Source: Agapetus fuscipes
Taxonomy: Eukaryota; Arthropoda; Insecta; Trichoptera; Glossosomatidae
Direction of reading: 5' to 3'
DNA length: 64,000 nt
Assembly (NCBI GenBank): GCA_951799405.1
Contig: OX637346.1
Coordinates: 8,083,215 to 8,147,214, forward strand
Both the position numbers and the translations under genes were made by a program. The stretch's first letter is position 1. Every line of letters starts with the position of its first letter. Below the pieces are notes generated by a model. It saw nothing but the letters and a program-made list of their open reading frames with translations, was not told where the DNA came from and searched no databases. Shown piece by piece: positions 41,568 to 52,752 of this stretch.

Positions 41568-41885
41568 TGGACCGATCCGTAGTCCAGTGGCAACACTTCG
41601 GACTCGTAAATGGAAGGTTGTGGATTTGGATCCCGGCGGAGCACAAAAAAATATACCATTTATATTTTGGATGTGCTCCTCGCTGAGTTGAAAAATTCAT
41701 AAACCTTTACCAAAGACCGGTCACTGAAAGGTCCATCCAACCTTACAACAACTTGGTCTTGCTTGAGAATTGGCGCTTTCTACAGCGACGACCAAGCTCG
41801 CAGAGGGCTCTTGAGGTGTGATACACAGAAAAACAGCGCTCACCAAATAAATCATCCTAATATTATTATCTAAGTGCCATGCCTC
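41568..41885 (+). mobile_element. SINE-1b, full length, directly after the 5S-like unit
   Basis: Head ggaccgatccgtagtccagt, B-box region gtggatttggatcccgg (mutated), body tgtgctcctcgctgagttga and ccaaagaccggtcactgaaa, 1b tail ctcgcagagggctcttgagg and gcgctcaccaaataaatcat, ending cctaatattattat. It differs from SINE-1a only after the ccaagctcg block. Confidence 0.88.
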
Positions 41886-42693
41886 TACGGTGCCATATTC
41901 TTGACATTAATTTTATGGTAAAATAAAATTTCCATGTAACGTCTTTATGAGTTACAACTTAGTCGCACATAAAATACATGAATAATGCAACAATGCTGCC
42001 AATCGCACAAACAACCCAACGATTTATCGCCATTTTATAATTTGATTTAAAGTCAAGCTGTTGTCAACACTTTTTCGTGTGAAAATAATTATTATAACAT
42101 TGAATTATTGTGGGTAACCTTTAGAGTTAAAATAAAAAACTAATTTTATATGTAAGAGATAAAACATTGAAAATTATTACTCGTTTATAATTTAGTGCTT
42201 CTTGATACCGGATTTTAGTAATTTGACATTCTAGTCGTGAAAAACTATGAGTGATTTATATTTTATCCTAAAAATTGATAATGTATGTTTGTATAAAAAT
42301 AAACAAAAATAAAAGCTTCACTAGGATGTAAAAATTGTTGTGATCTCATACAACTCTCTGTAGATAATTTTTCGTATTTGTTTATCGTCCATTATCGCAA
42401 TTTTCCATGCTTTGCTTGTTATGCATGGGGAAGATCTGAGGTAAAAATATATCAAGGGAGTCGTATCATTTCAAATTTTCCTCGTCAGCCTACTCCTATC
42501 ACATGTCTAGATGACTGAGCCCTTAGCAAGAAAGAACAAAATATATTTTATTAACATTTAGTAAGAACCCTGGCGAAGACGCTACAAATTTTTCCTGTTT
42601 TTTTTCTGGTTTTATTTTACACAAAAATTATTTGACTACGGGATGAAGCAATTAAAAGGTGTAAATTGCGCAAATTTTTTTCTTTAAGTTGTA
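41886..42693. other. Unique AT-rich DNA
   Basis: No repeat family or frame recognised. Confidence 0.35.
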
Positions 42694-43842
42694 TTGGCTG
42701 GTCTTAAAGACTACATGACCTGTATTAGTGCGGAGATTTTACGCTTGATAGGAAACTATCGCCTTATTGGATTAGTTAACTTGCATAAGAATAACTTGTT
42801 GATTCAAATACACCAGATTTTTCACCAAAGAAGCCCTTTGATTGCATCACAATCGTATGCGCAACATCACCCAACACCAGTCCTTGGTCCAATCCTCTTT
42901 ATCTTGTACATTGGCTGTATTGATAATATTTTGGAGGAGTGTGGCATGCGAAGCTATGCATATGCTGATGATCGTGTCCTCGTTGGTTTTTGCAGTCCCG
43001 ACAAAAAAGATGATCTTTTGGCCAGGACCACCCATTGCTTGGAAAGACTCACAAACGTTATGGCCTATAGACGTCTCAAACTGAATCCAACCAAGACTGA
43101 GTTCTTGTGGGTCGCCTCTCCGGGTCGGCAGCACCTCTTGGGTACTCAGCCAATCTTTTTCTCTGGTGCAAGCATAATACCATCCTCCACCATATCCGTC
43201 CTTGGTGTCTTACTAGACGGAGCACTATCGATGGAGGCACAAGTGTCTAGGACAGTGAGCACAGCTTTCTTCTATATCCGCCAATTGAGCCTCATCTCAA
43301 GATGTTTGCCTGTGGATGCTGTCAAAAGCCTCGTAGCTGCTTTCGTCGTCTCCCGATTAGACTACTGCAATATCATATATGCTGGACTACCGCAGAAATT
43401 GCTTGATCGGCTGCAAATGGCTTTCAACGCTGCTGCTAGGGCAATTTTTCGACAGGGAAAGAGCTGTCATATTTCGCCACTGCTGAGAGAACTGCACTGG
43501 CTGAGGGTCCGAGAGAGGGTGGAATTTAAGTTGTGTCTCACTGTGCATAGGGCCCTGAACGGCACTGCACCCCCATGTCTCGCTGAGCAATGCTTTGTCG
43601 ATGGGACTTCAAAAAGACCACTACGCTCTGCCCTTACTGCTGTCAACAAGGTTATAGTGCCCAGTAGAGCAAACACATCAAACTTTGCAGACAGAAGCTT
43701 TGCGGTGGCCGGGCCGGTGGCCTGGAACAATTTACCCATCGGCGTTCGCGCGAACCAGCCTACCACCACCTTCAGAAAGGAACTGAAGACACTACTTTTC
43801 TCGAGAAGCCATGGCGCCCTTGAGATGGTCCTGGACCATTAA
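42694..43842 (+). pseudogene. CR1-like reverse transcriptase, C-terminal half
   Basis: Open for 382 codons from a TTG, but only from about residue 62 does it resemble the family: VLGPILFILYIGCIDNILEE (degenerate VLGPLLFxLYIND), SYAYADD with the catalytic pair at 92-93, and LKLNPTKTEFLW. Then come SRLDYCNIIYAGLP, HISPLLRELHWLRVRERVEF, KLCLTVHRALNGTAP and RSFAVAGPVAWNNLPIGVR. The endonuclease and the first half of the RT are absent, and the residues before 62 look unrelated or scrambled. It cannot be autonomous. The stop at 43842 is the normal family end. Confidence 0.85.
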
Positions 43843-43890
43843 ATGGCGCCACAGGAAAGAAATCATCCATCATCATCATCATCATCACCA
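42694..43890 (+). mobile_element. CR1-like element, 5'-truncated, with (atc)n tail
   Basis: The recognisable element runs from the reverse transcriptase palm (about 42870) through the C-terminus and a ~15-bp 3' UTR (atggcgccacaggaaag), ending aaatcatcc and a run of atc units (43868-43889). A 3' microsatellite tail is characteristic of the CR1/L2 group. No target duplication could be read. Confidence 0.85.
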
Positions 43891-45354
43891 AACCAGTTCC
43901 ACACTGACATTACTGTTTACCAATAAAATGTGTTGGCAGCTAACACACTACCGTGATAGTTAAATACAATGCTCGTTAGCCGAGCTGTTAGCAATCTGAG
44001 GTGCCATATAAAAGTAATATGTAGCTGTTTGTTTTTTTCTCTCTCCACTTTTGTGGGTCAGCGTTACGTCATCGCGCCGATGAAAGTGAGTTTTGCTCGC
44101 ACCATGTGTCCACTGGCATTTGTTCTTTTAATTTCTTGATATTTGACTGCATAAATTACGAGACTTACGTGTCGATTGACCCAATTTTTGGTATTGCTCC
44201 TACTGAGGGGTCGAATACCCAGGCTGGCCTGCGTGACAGGGGGCAGCGATTGTAAGGCAAACTTGAAGTACTCCGCTCGTTGTACCAACATTAAAGTCAT
44301 AATATAAAATAAAATATTGTGTTTTGCACGGAGCTGCCGGCCAGTACATTTTGCATACTTGTGGCAGCTAGAAACGAGTTTAGTAAGAAGGTAAGATTCT
44401 AGTTTAAACAAGCGATAATGGAGCAATACCATTCAACTTGGAAACATAATTTTGGCATTGTATTGAAAACTATTGGATGGAAAATAGAGTTGTTGAGAGC
44501 AAAAAATAAGCTTAGGGTGTAAGATATTCTAATATTTTTACAACAAAAGAAGGAAAAAATGTAAAACTAGTAAACAATAAATACTTCGTCAATTTATTGA
44601 AATCTCTAGGATGAACTAAAAAGAGATTTATATAAAACTATAAACGTAAGGATATCCTTTGAATGATTCTATGACAATTGACAAATCACAAACCCTACAT
44701 CGATTGTCCTTTTCGTTCATGGCAGCATGCTGCCGAGGACGGAAGCCATGATATTTTCTTTTTATTTATGACCATTTTTTTAACGTCATTTCTTTGCCTG
44801 CAGCGCGTTTTAGATCCAGTCCATTGATTGGTCTACAAAAAAACAACCAATCGGCCCTGTCGTAAGACTTTGAAGTGATATCCAGGAAAAAGGCGTTAAA
44901 TTGTCTCTCAGAAGCAAGGACAATAAGTCACTACCTTAAAAGCCTCCTTATTTATGGTCAACTTTCGAGATTGTTGCTTATTTACGAAAGGTATGGATAA
45001 GACCATATGGGAATTGGTTTATCGAATCTGCTTCAGCTTAATATTGGCAATATCATATTATTTTAAATCAATATGTTTTGCAAGTTCCCTCGGGCTAGCG
45101 TTTGATTCACGTTGTGCAGAATATCCGCTGATGTGTTGTGATACATTATGATTAACCTTATAGAGGTGTAGGCGCTAATGGTGACCTGGCGAACTCCCCT
45201 CTACGCCACCTTAATGACTCTCACACGTGGTACCATGCTGCACCAGAGCCGGTTCTCATACAACTGCACAAGCTTATCATACTTGGAGCTTTATTAAACA
45301 TTGTCCAAAATAATCGGATATCGTTTATGTACTAATTAAATCCAGTTGACACTC
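43891..45354. other. Unique DNA
   Basis: No repeat family recognised. Scattered short frames (for example 44064-44432 minus, 44954-45151 plus) have no family feature. Confidence 0.35.
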
Positions 45355-45560
45355 TTGACAGATGGTTGATAGAATGCTTGCGTTTCTTACCAGCTTGTGA
45401 TCCCCACCAAGGGTGTTAAAAATACCGTTTTGGTGCTTATTTCAAACCCAAAATAAAATACTGGCAAAGTTTAATCAGTCTTCATAAGAAATGAGATCCA
45501 GCCTCCACGAAAGCTGGGACATCCAGCCTTCAAGTAAAGTGGTTGGGCGCCTTACCTTAT

Positions 45561-45980
45561 GACCAATCCGTAGTCTAGCGATAACGCTTCGGACTCGTAA
45601 ATGGAAGATTGTGGGATCGAATCCGGGGGAGTAAAAAAAACCATTCATCTTCTTTTTCTTCTTCCTCTTGTTATAGATGATCTGTTTATGATGGAACTCC
45701 CTCCTGTGATGCAAAAGACCAGCTGTTCTTTCATCTTTTGAGACGGCGACCTGGTAGACGCTTTACCATTCATGTTTTCAAATGTGCTTTTTGCTGGATT
45801 GAAAAAAATATCTTTACCAAAGACCGGTCACCAAAGGTTCATCAATCCTTACAACAACTAAATCTTACTAAAGAATTGTCGCTTTCCATAGTGACTACCA
45901 AGTTCGCAGGGGGCTCTCGAGGTGTGATTCACAGAGAAACAGCGCTCACCAAATAAATCATGCTAATATTATTATTATTA
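45561..45980 (+). mobile_element. SINE-1b inserted in SINE-2, itself interrupted
   Basis: Head gaccaatccgtagtctagcg, B-box-like tgggatcgaatccgggg, body caaatgtgctttttgctgga and ccaaagaccggtcaccaaag, 1b tail cgcagggggctctcgaggtg, ctcaccaaataaatcatgct and an att-repeat end. A 116-bp foreign piece lies at 45649-45764. Confidence 0.86.
45649..45764 (-). mobile_element. Short retrotransposed 3' end in SINE-1b, 9-bp target duplication
   Basis: The 116-bp insertion is flanked by accattcat on both sides (45640-45648, 45765-45773). On the minus strand it ends in an aagaag-rich tail (gaggaagaagaaaaagaag), like the RTE tails at 11.58 and 51.63 kb. The tail and duplication show target-primed insertion. 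The body (ccaggtcgccgtctcaaaag) matches no other copy here. Confidence 0.8.
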
Positions 45981-46106
45981 TTACCTGGGAAAATACATAC
46001 ATTCCACACGCCACAAGTGACGCCTTCAGGGACAACACGGTAAGCAGTCGCCTTTACGTGCAGATTTAGTTGCCACCCAGGGATGTTATATTACATTTTT
46101 ACGCTT

Positions 46107-46284
46107 CCCAGGGCTGGAAGTGTCATCACCACGGTAATTATTACCTACCGAATATCGGTAATATTTGTATGAAGACCTGTCAATCCAAGATGGCCGCAAG
46201 TGAACAGCTGATTAGTCTTCATACAAATATTACCGATATTCGGTGGGGAAGAATTACCGTGGGGATGAGACTTCCAGCCCAGGG
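46107..46284. mobile_element. MITE with ~68-bp terminal inverted repeats
   Basis: About 178 bp. The left arm (46107-46175) starts cccagggctggaagtgtcat and ends atatttgtatgaaga; the right arm (46215-46284) starts tcttcatacaaatattaccg and ends gagacttccagcccaggg. The centre of ~40 bp contains caagatggccg. Arms agree at most positions with small gaps. No protein; the target duplication is not evident, so the superfamily is left open. Confidence 0.82.
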
Positions 46285-47945
46285 CTCCTCTTTACCTCCC
46301 GCGGTCTCTGTCGCCACCTCGGTACATTCGCACTCGGCTGCGACCGGCCATCGGTTGGAATAATGACCGGGTTGTGATTTGTGATCAGGGAGGTAAGGCG
46401 GACCCGGTGTCGCTTGATTATACTCGTCCAAGTAAACCATAAACTTCCCCGACTCCCACTAGGCTCGCCGCGCGGACTTACATAATGCATTGTGCCTATT
46501 GTGAGGCCTTTGTCCACCCGGAGACTTATTTGAATGTTACAAGCGAGCAGTACCAATAGAGCAGCCAACCAAAGTTGCAACTCCGAGATGTAGCACTCTT
46601 GCTTACTTATCTCTAGGGAGTTCCGGACTGTATACATGGGAAAAACAACACAAGAACAATGATAGAAAAAAAATATTAGGACAAAATATATTTTCCGCGA
46701 GGTGTAAGTCTTCCACCTCTTTCTACTTCATTTTTCTCTCAATTAGTTTAATCTGTTACTATTTTAGCATACTATACCACTGTGTACCTATATTCATTTT
46801 TTCACAATTTAAAAACCTGACTCATCAATGTTTTGTTAGTTTTTCTTTACAGGTTTTAAAAGAACAATTTATAATTTGACATAAATATTTTTTTGTCAAA
46901 AATTTGGCAATAGGAACGAAATATATAACACGTTCAAAATACCTGTATCAGATTTACTTTATACATTTTCTTACCTCCAAGATTTTCAGACTCGTAGTAG
47001 GTACGATGTACGCAGATGTAGGTAAACTAAAACAATAAACTTATTATTCAAACTCTTGTTTCTATGTACAAAAACAATATGCTACAAGGAAGATACCAAC
47101 TATTTTTTGCTAAATAGATACATACGGTCGTTGAATTAAATGCGGGCGTTTCAGCAAATTGAAAATAACATGGAAATCAATTTGTCTTCGCAATTTCCCT
47201 CGACCTCTCATTAGACCCCTCCACTTACGGGTCGTTCGCCATTTTGCCAGACCTCACCTAATCACACATGCATCCCTCACGTTTACGCCTCCTAAAATAA
47301 TATAACATTTTATGTGGCGGTCATTAAGGTAAGCTCTGCAAGAACAATCCGCGCACACGGCGGGTTCCTGAATATTATTAAATATGCGGCCCTGAGATAA
47401 AGGAACTTATCCGCTCGAGTGTTCTTCAAAAGCTACTAGCACCGTTCAAATAATTATATACAGAGCAGCATTTGGATGCACGAGAATGCATTTTTTGAAA
47501 AAAAAATCTATTGAATTGTTCGCTTGATTGTTATGAAAATCCTACCCTAATATCATTTAAAATATAAGTAATATGGCATAGATGTCATTAAAAATTAATT
47601 CTTCCTGCTTTTGTACTCGTACATACATAAATACATTTATACTTACAGATTATATGCCTGTATGAAGCAAATGCCCATCATTTTGGTTTCTTTTGTTAAG
47701 GTACTGATTTTGGCTTTTGAGTTGAAATCCATGTTCTAATTTGTAAATGTCACGAAAAATTCATCTTGTTTCCTGAAAAATCACCTTTAATATCAGAATT
47801 TTAAGCTCTAGATTTAGTGCAGTTGTGGAGTTACGTACTGCTGTAGCACAAAGCCTGAAATTTCTGAAATTTATTATTTGAATTTTTCAGCATAGGTACC
47901 TTTTGCAATTTCTAGTGTTTTTTTAAATATATTTTTATAACTATT
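46285..47945. other. Unique DNA with two G+C-richer islands
   Basis: 46285-46640 (ctcccgcggtctctgtcgcc, gcggacccggtgtcg) and 47200-47430 (cacttacgggtcgttcgcc, ccgcgcacacggcgggttc) stand out from AT-rich DNA and match no repeat. Minus-strand frames over the first (46219-46637) overlap each other and resemble nothing known to me. Regulatory or exonic use is possible but unproven. Confidence 0.3.
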
Positions 47946-47955
47946 TGTCTTTCGA

Positions 47956-48305
47956 TATTAACAATTTGACCGGTCGATAGCTCAGTTGGTAGAGTGCTTG
48001 CATTCCATGCCGTGAGCTCGGGTTCGAATCCCGCCGAGGCGAGGGTGTCAGAAATGATTTCCCGTTTCGGTGTTTGTTTCAAACCCTAAAATAAAAATGC
48101 CGGCAAGGTTTACTCAGCCTTCACAAGAAATGAGTACCAGTTCTCTCGGGAGCTGGGAAACCCCCACTTCATCTGAAGTGGTTGGCGTAAGGCCGGCCCC
48201 CTTACCTGTAAAAATAAATAGGTTTAACTCGCCACATGCGACCCCTTCGGGGATAACGCGGCAAGAAGTTACACTATATGTGTAGCTTAGTTGCGTTGCG
48301 TTGCG
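47956..48305 (+). mobile_element. SINE-2, full length, 10-bp target duplication
   Basis: Head gaccggtcgatagctcagtt, B-box cgggttcgaatcccgcc, body gtgtcagaaatgatttcccg, ccggcaaggtttactcagcc and cacttcatctgaagtggttg, 3' end ttgcgttgcgtt. tgtctttcga occurs just before and just after (47946-47955, 48306-48315), implying the mobile unit starts ~14 bp upstream of the tRNA-like head. A gaggc duplication follows the B-box. Confidence 0.92.
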
Positions 48306-48315
48306 TGTCTTTCGA

Positions 48316-50264
48316 GCCTATTACACATAATAATTTTTATGTGTCTCTTATTAAATTGTTATATTTTACCGTCTTCCTTAAATTTTTTGTAATTTCTTGA
48401 ATATTTTCTTTATCATACTACCTTTTTGCTCATACTTGAACTTGTAACTGATATTTTCTGCCATTCATATGTATACAAATATTTAACTCATTCAAAAAGC
48501 TTTCTTACACAAGCTTTTGCACTTCAAAATATTTTCATCGCTTTGAATGCATCCCTGTGCTAGCTAGCTAGCGCTTGAGTTGAGCTTTCCGCACAAATTG
48601 ATTTAGAGGCATTTATTTACGAATCATCTCTGGGAAGCGCACACACTTACATCTATCTGCTGAATGATGAGCGGCTTAGCTTAGTGGTGGAGCCCACGAG
48701 AGGATTCATACAGACCGTAGGAAATTATTTGCAGTGAGCTTTATCTTTTTACCCTTCAAATAATGACTTACAGGTACTTCAAGCTGATTGGATAAAATTA
48801 TCAATCGCCGCAAAAGCCATTGATTTTTGTTATGAAGGAATTTCAATCATACGAATAGACAAACAAACATTGCTGACTTAGACATATTTTATAAAAAAAT
48901 AATATGAGGTATCTTCGTTTAATTTTCTTTAACTGTAGGTTTAACTTTAAATTATTAGTATTTATCTGAATTTGACAATAATTTTGGCAAAAAGTTTGTA
49001 TATTGTACATGCGGGAAAATATTTTTAGTAAGTACCACGCATGATTAACAACAGTTTGTACCAAAATGTATGACGGAGAGGTTGGTGTCGACCGTCTCAA
49101 AAACGTTTTTCTTTCTTCACAGTTTGACCACAATGAGTGCGGATTTCTCGTCAACCATTCATATAAACATATTTCCTTACTTTCTGGTGGATACTAAAAT
49201 GATTAGAAAGAACGTTTAGTAATCAGCAAACTTTAAAATGGGCACTGTCTGGTTCTGACCTTTGTTGGTTCTAAGAAAGGAACAATTCACTTATTTGGAA
49301 TGGGAAAATCTCTACTCTTACTTTAGTCCTAATGAAGGGTGCAGCGTTGATATGGACACCTTACCTGATACATTCCTAGATAAAGCTTTAAAATCTATGG
49401 ACTGCAACTCAGATACGTGTAATATGTTACTTTCATGTACTGATAATCAACTGCAGATAATCAATGCATTGGCAAGTTCAACTCTTAATTAAATGTGTTT
49501 ATTCCACGAATTTCGAATATCCTTCACCCTCGCACATAACTTAAGCAGTTAACAATCTCATAAAGTATTTCTCGAAGTATTTACACGTTTTGTTTAAGAT
49601 AAACTTCAGTATAATGCTCATCTCAGCCGGCCAGTCTTTCTCGCGCACAAACACTAGATATTTATTGTCTTAGGGTCCCGCATTTAAGTATGCAAGGCGC
49701 CTTTAATTCCGTCGCGCAACTCCTGCAGATATTTTTGCACAGAGCAATCCGAGTATAAAACAGCACTTTACCAAATAATCTATGCAAACTAAAACAAGAC
49801 CTCTATTGAGCTGTTTAATTTCGTACTTTGTTGGTTGAAGAGTATGGTTGAGTGTAAACGTTACGTTGTATACTTGGTACTGTACGCATCGACGCGTCTG
49901 CGTGTTCCTGACGATAGCAACTGTTGTCCGTGCATACCATGAGAATGCTATATGTGCAACATGGCCGTGCGTTATTTATTCTATTTACTCAGAGTACCGA
50001 CCCAACTAGTGGGATATTCTAATGTATGTACAACAAGGCTTGCAGCAGAGACGTGCAGGCAAAATATCCATCGGAAGAAAATTCAGCTACACACAAAAAC
50101 GAAGCCCAGCATCTTTGTAACCATCCTTAGATATGCAAGTTTTTTTCAGCAACCAATATAATAGCAGTTCTAACAGGTGGTCGTATAAATAAAGATATCA
50201 AATAAAAGTTGACGCTCAGAGTTGGTAATCAAGGATAGTAAGAAGGGTGAAAACTGTATTTTAA
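48316..50264. other. Unique DNA
   Basis: A 76-codon frame from a TTG at 49262-49492 (aspartate/leucine-rich, no known motif) is the most protein-like but cannot be identified. The rest is AT-rich. Confidence 0.3.
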
Positions 50265-50402
50265 ATAGAGACAGCGTGTCTTTGCAGTAGCTGGTGCTCT
50301 GGCGTGGAAACATCTACCTTATAATGTGAGAAAAATGAGAACCATGGAATATTTCAAATGGCACTGGAAGCAAGCGGATTTCAATAATTATTTACGATAG
50401 GC
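50265..50402 (+). pseudogene. CR1-like C-terminal remnant
   Basis: One frame reads QRVFAVAGALAWKHLPYNVR followed by KMRTMEYFKWHWKQADFNNY and a stop. It matches the RSFAVAGPVAWNNLPIGVR motif and following helix of the 43.7 kb ORF. About 40 codons are left. Confidence 0.65.
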
Positions 50403-51631
50403 AAAAACAACTATTTTGAATGAACACTAAGTGATTAATGAAGAAATCTATACACAAAATCAATAACAGGGGTCCAAAGAAGTTCCCCTGTGGTACACCT
50501 GATTAACACCCTTAACTTTAATTATACTACAATCTGCATTAAATTGTGTTTTCATATATGGATATGGATTCAAGATTTGAATTTTGTGGGGTTGTTTAAA
50601 AATGATAAAACCTTTCAAGATGTTACGTTACTGCGTTGTACCATATGCCTGTTAAAACACTCTCATGCAAAGCTCGGCTATCTAAATACGCAGCTAAGAC
50701 TACTTTAGCATACAGGTATGGAGCGCCATATTTATAAAATATAATCTGGAAGACTGGGATACAAGATTTATTTATCCAGCTCACGAAACTGAGGGAAACG
50801 TTATGAAATACGCATGTGTGGTGTATCTCATGAAATAATCATAAATTCAGATCTTGGCTTGTAAACCGGAATCTTAACATAAAGCAAAGCTAGAATTCGT
50901 ATGTTTTTGCTAAAACGATCTGCTTATTCCTTGCCTTTTTATGTGACTGATTAAGCATGCTAAAAGTGATAACTAAAATATTCACCATTAGAAGTCATGT
51001 TTGTATCAAGAAGTAAAAAAAAATATACTTTCTGGAAAAGGTTAAAATTTAAGATGCGTAATTTACCAAAGTTGATTCCGGTTTGAAATATTTGATTTTT
51101 AGGAACTGCAACAAATAAGGTATATTTAAGTACAAAATGAGAAACAAGATACGAAATCAATAAATAATTTTGCATACATATCAGACACTCATAAAGCATT
51201 GAGATTCCCGACCGGTTCCTGTATGAATTACACCCCATACGCATGATTCCTTCAGCGGCCTCTAATGCTCATGACCACCTAGTTACCAGGTGATTCCGCG
51301 GCGATACTCAATAATGCCCTATTCTTGTACAACTTTATATGCAGCTCGAGCCAGGCCGCATAATGAGTGCCGAGAGGGAATTTATTCGACTTGGGTCGGT
51401 AGCTTAATGATGCGATGTGATCACATGCAACCTTGGACTGCTCTGCTGCAAGGTAGGATTTGAAATTTTATCTACATATACCTTCAGTTTAATATATGCT
51501 TTCCTGAAGGATAAACTTGGTGTTGTTTTTTTTTTCTTTCAAGTCAGAGTAAATATGGAATTTATGCAAAAGTCTGCAGTAAATCTTAATGGCTACTCAG
51601 CAGTTCTGGGATGTGCTCTGCCGATAATAAG
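50403..51631. other. Unique DNA with a G+C-richer patch
   Basis: 51235-51425 is G+C-richer with E-box (accaggtgatt) and homeodomain-type (cataatgag) words and matches no repeat; it is possibly regulatory. No gene. Confidence 0.3.
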
Positions 51632-51649
51632 TCTTCTTCTTCTTCTTCC

Positions 51650-52708
51650 TTAGCCATCTCTCCACTGCTGGATATAGGCCTCTTCCATGTTTCTCCACTC
51701 CTTTCTATCCTGTGCCCTCTGAATCCATTTCCGCCCCGCGACTGGAACAATGTCATCTGACCATCTTTTTTGTGGTCTGCCGACGCTTCTTTTATCTTCC
51801 CATGGTCGCCACTTGAGGATTTTCGTTGCCCATCGGTTGTCATCTCGTCTTGCCATATGGCCTGCCCATTGCCATTTTAGTTTTGCAATACGATCCATGA
51901 TGTCTGTGACTTTTGTTAGGTGTCTGATGTCTTCGTTTCTTTTTCTATCTTTAAGACTTATTCCCAACATCCGTCTTTCCATGGATCGTTGTGAGCACTT
52001 TAATTTATGGACGCTCACTGCGGTTAGCGAGATGGTTTCTAGGCCATATGTTGTCACAGGGAGGATGCAAGTCTCGTAGATCTTTCTCTTTAGGTTCATT
52101 GGGATGTCTTTATTTTCGAGTATGTGCTTTAATTTTCCAAAAGCTGCCCAGCCCAATCCTATTCGTCTGGGTATCTCTGCAGTTTGGTTTTCCTTTCCCA
52201 TTTTGATCTTGTGTCCAAGGTAGATATATTCATTTACAGCCTCTATGTGTTTGTTGTTGATGTTTAGGCTTTCGTTTGTTGGGCTCATAATTTTTGTTTT
52301 ACTGATGTTCATTTCAAGACCAATTTTCAGAGAGGTTTCATGCAGTTCTTTGATCATACTCTTCAGCTCTTCGATGTCTTTGCTTATAAGCACTATGTCG
52401 TCGGCAAAACGGAGGTGGTTCAGGTAAACTCCATCAATTTTGATCCCTTTGTTGTCCCAATTCATCATTTTAAAAATATTCTCCAGGGCCAGCGTAAACA
52501 ATTTAGGAGATATAGTGTCCCCTTGTCGAACTCCTCGCTTAATGTTTATTTTATCAGTTCTTGTTTCGTCGTCTAGTTTAATATCCATTGTGGCATGATC
52601 ATATATAAATTTAATGAGCCTTGAATATCTGGAGTCGATTCTTGCGTCGTTTAGAGCCTGTATGATAGCCCATGGTTCTACAGAATCGAAAGCTTTTTTG
52701 TAGTCCAC
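51650..52708 (-). pseudogene. RTE ORF, second part: reverse transcriptase to C-terminus
   Basis: 352 open codons beginning at the catalytic DYKKAFDSVEPW motif. Then come GVRQGDTISPKLF, LRFADDIVLIS with the FADD pair at residues 103-104, EMNISKTKIM, YGLETISLT, WQWAGHMARRDDNRWA, SVGRPQKRWSDDI and the terminal WRNMEEAYIQQW. The signature GHMAR followed by GRP-RW is typical of RTE elements. The first methionine is internal to the domain: the frame continues upstream ([18 protein letters not shown]) to the break near 52820, so this half has no proper start. Confidence 0.9.
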
Positions 52709-52752
52709 AAAAGCCAGATGAATTGGGATTTTGTATTCAGTTGTCTTCTCAA

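Larger units (their letters stand above)
45355..46072 (+). mobile_element. SINE-2 split by SINE-1b
   Basis: The 5' part (45355-45557) has gatggttgatagaatgctt, ccaccaagggtgttaaa and tggcaaagtttaatcagtc, to gggcgccttacct. The 3' part (45981-46072) has ttacctgggaaaatacatac, ccacaagtgacgccttcagg and gcagatttagttgc. The 6-bp repeat ttacct (45552-45557, 45981-45986) marks the target duplication of the inserted SINE-1b. Confidence 0.85.

Noticed and set aside
49262..49492. 76-codon frame, plus strand
   Set aside because: Starts with TTG, no known motif, no promoter or splice context. It may be real but cannot be supported.
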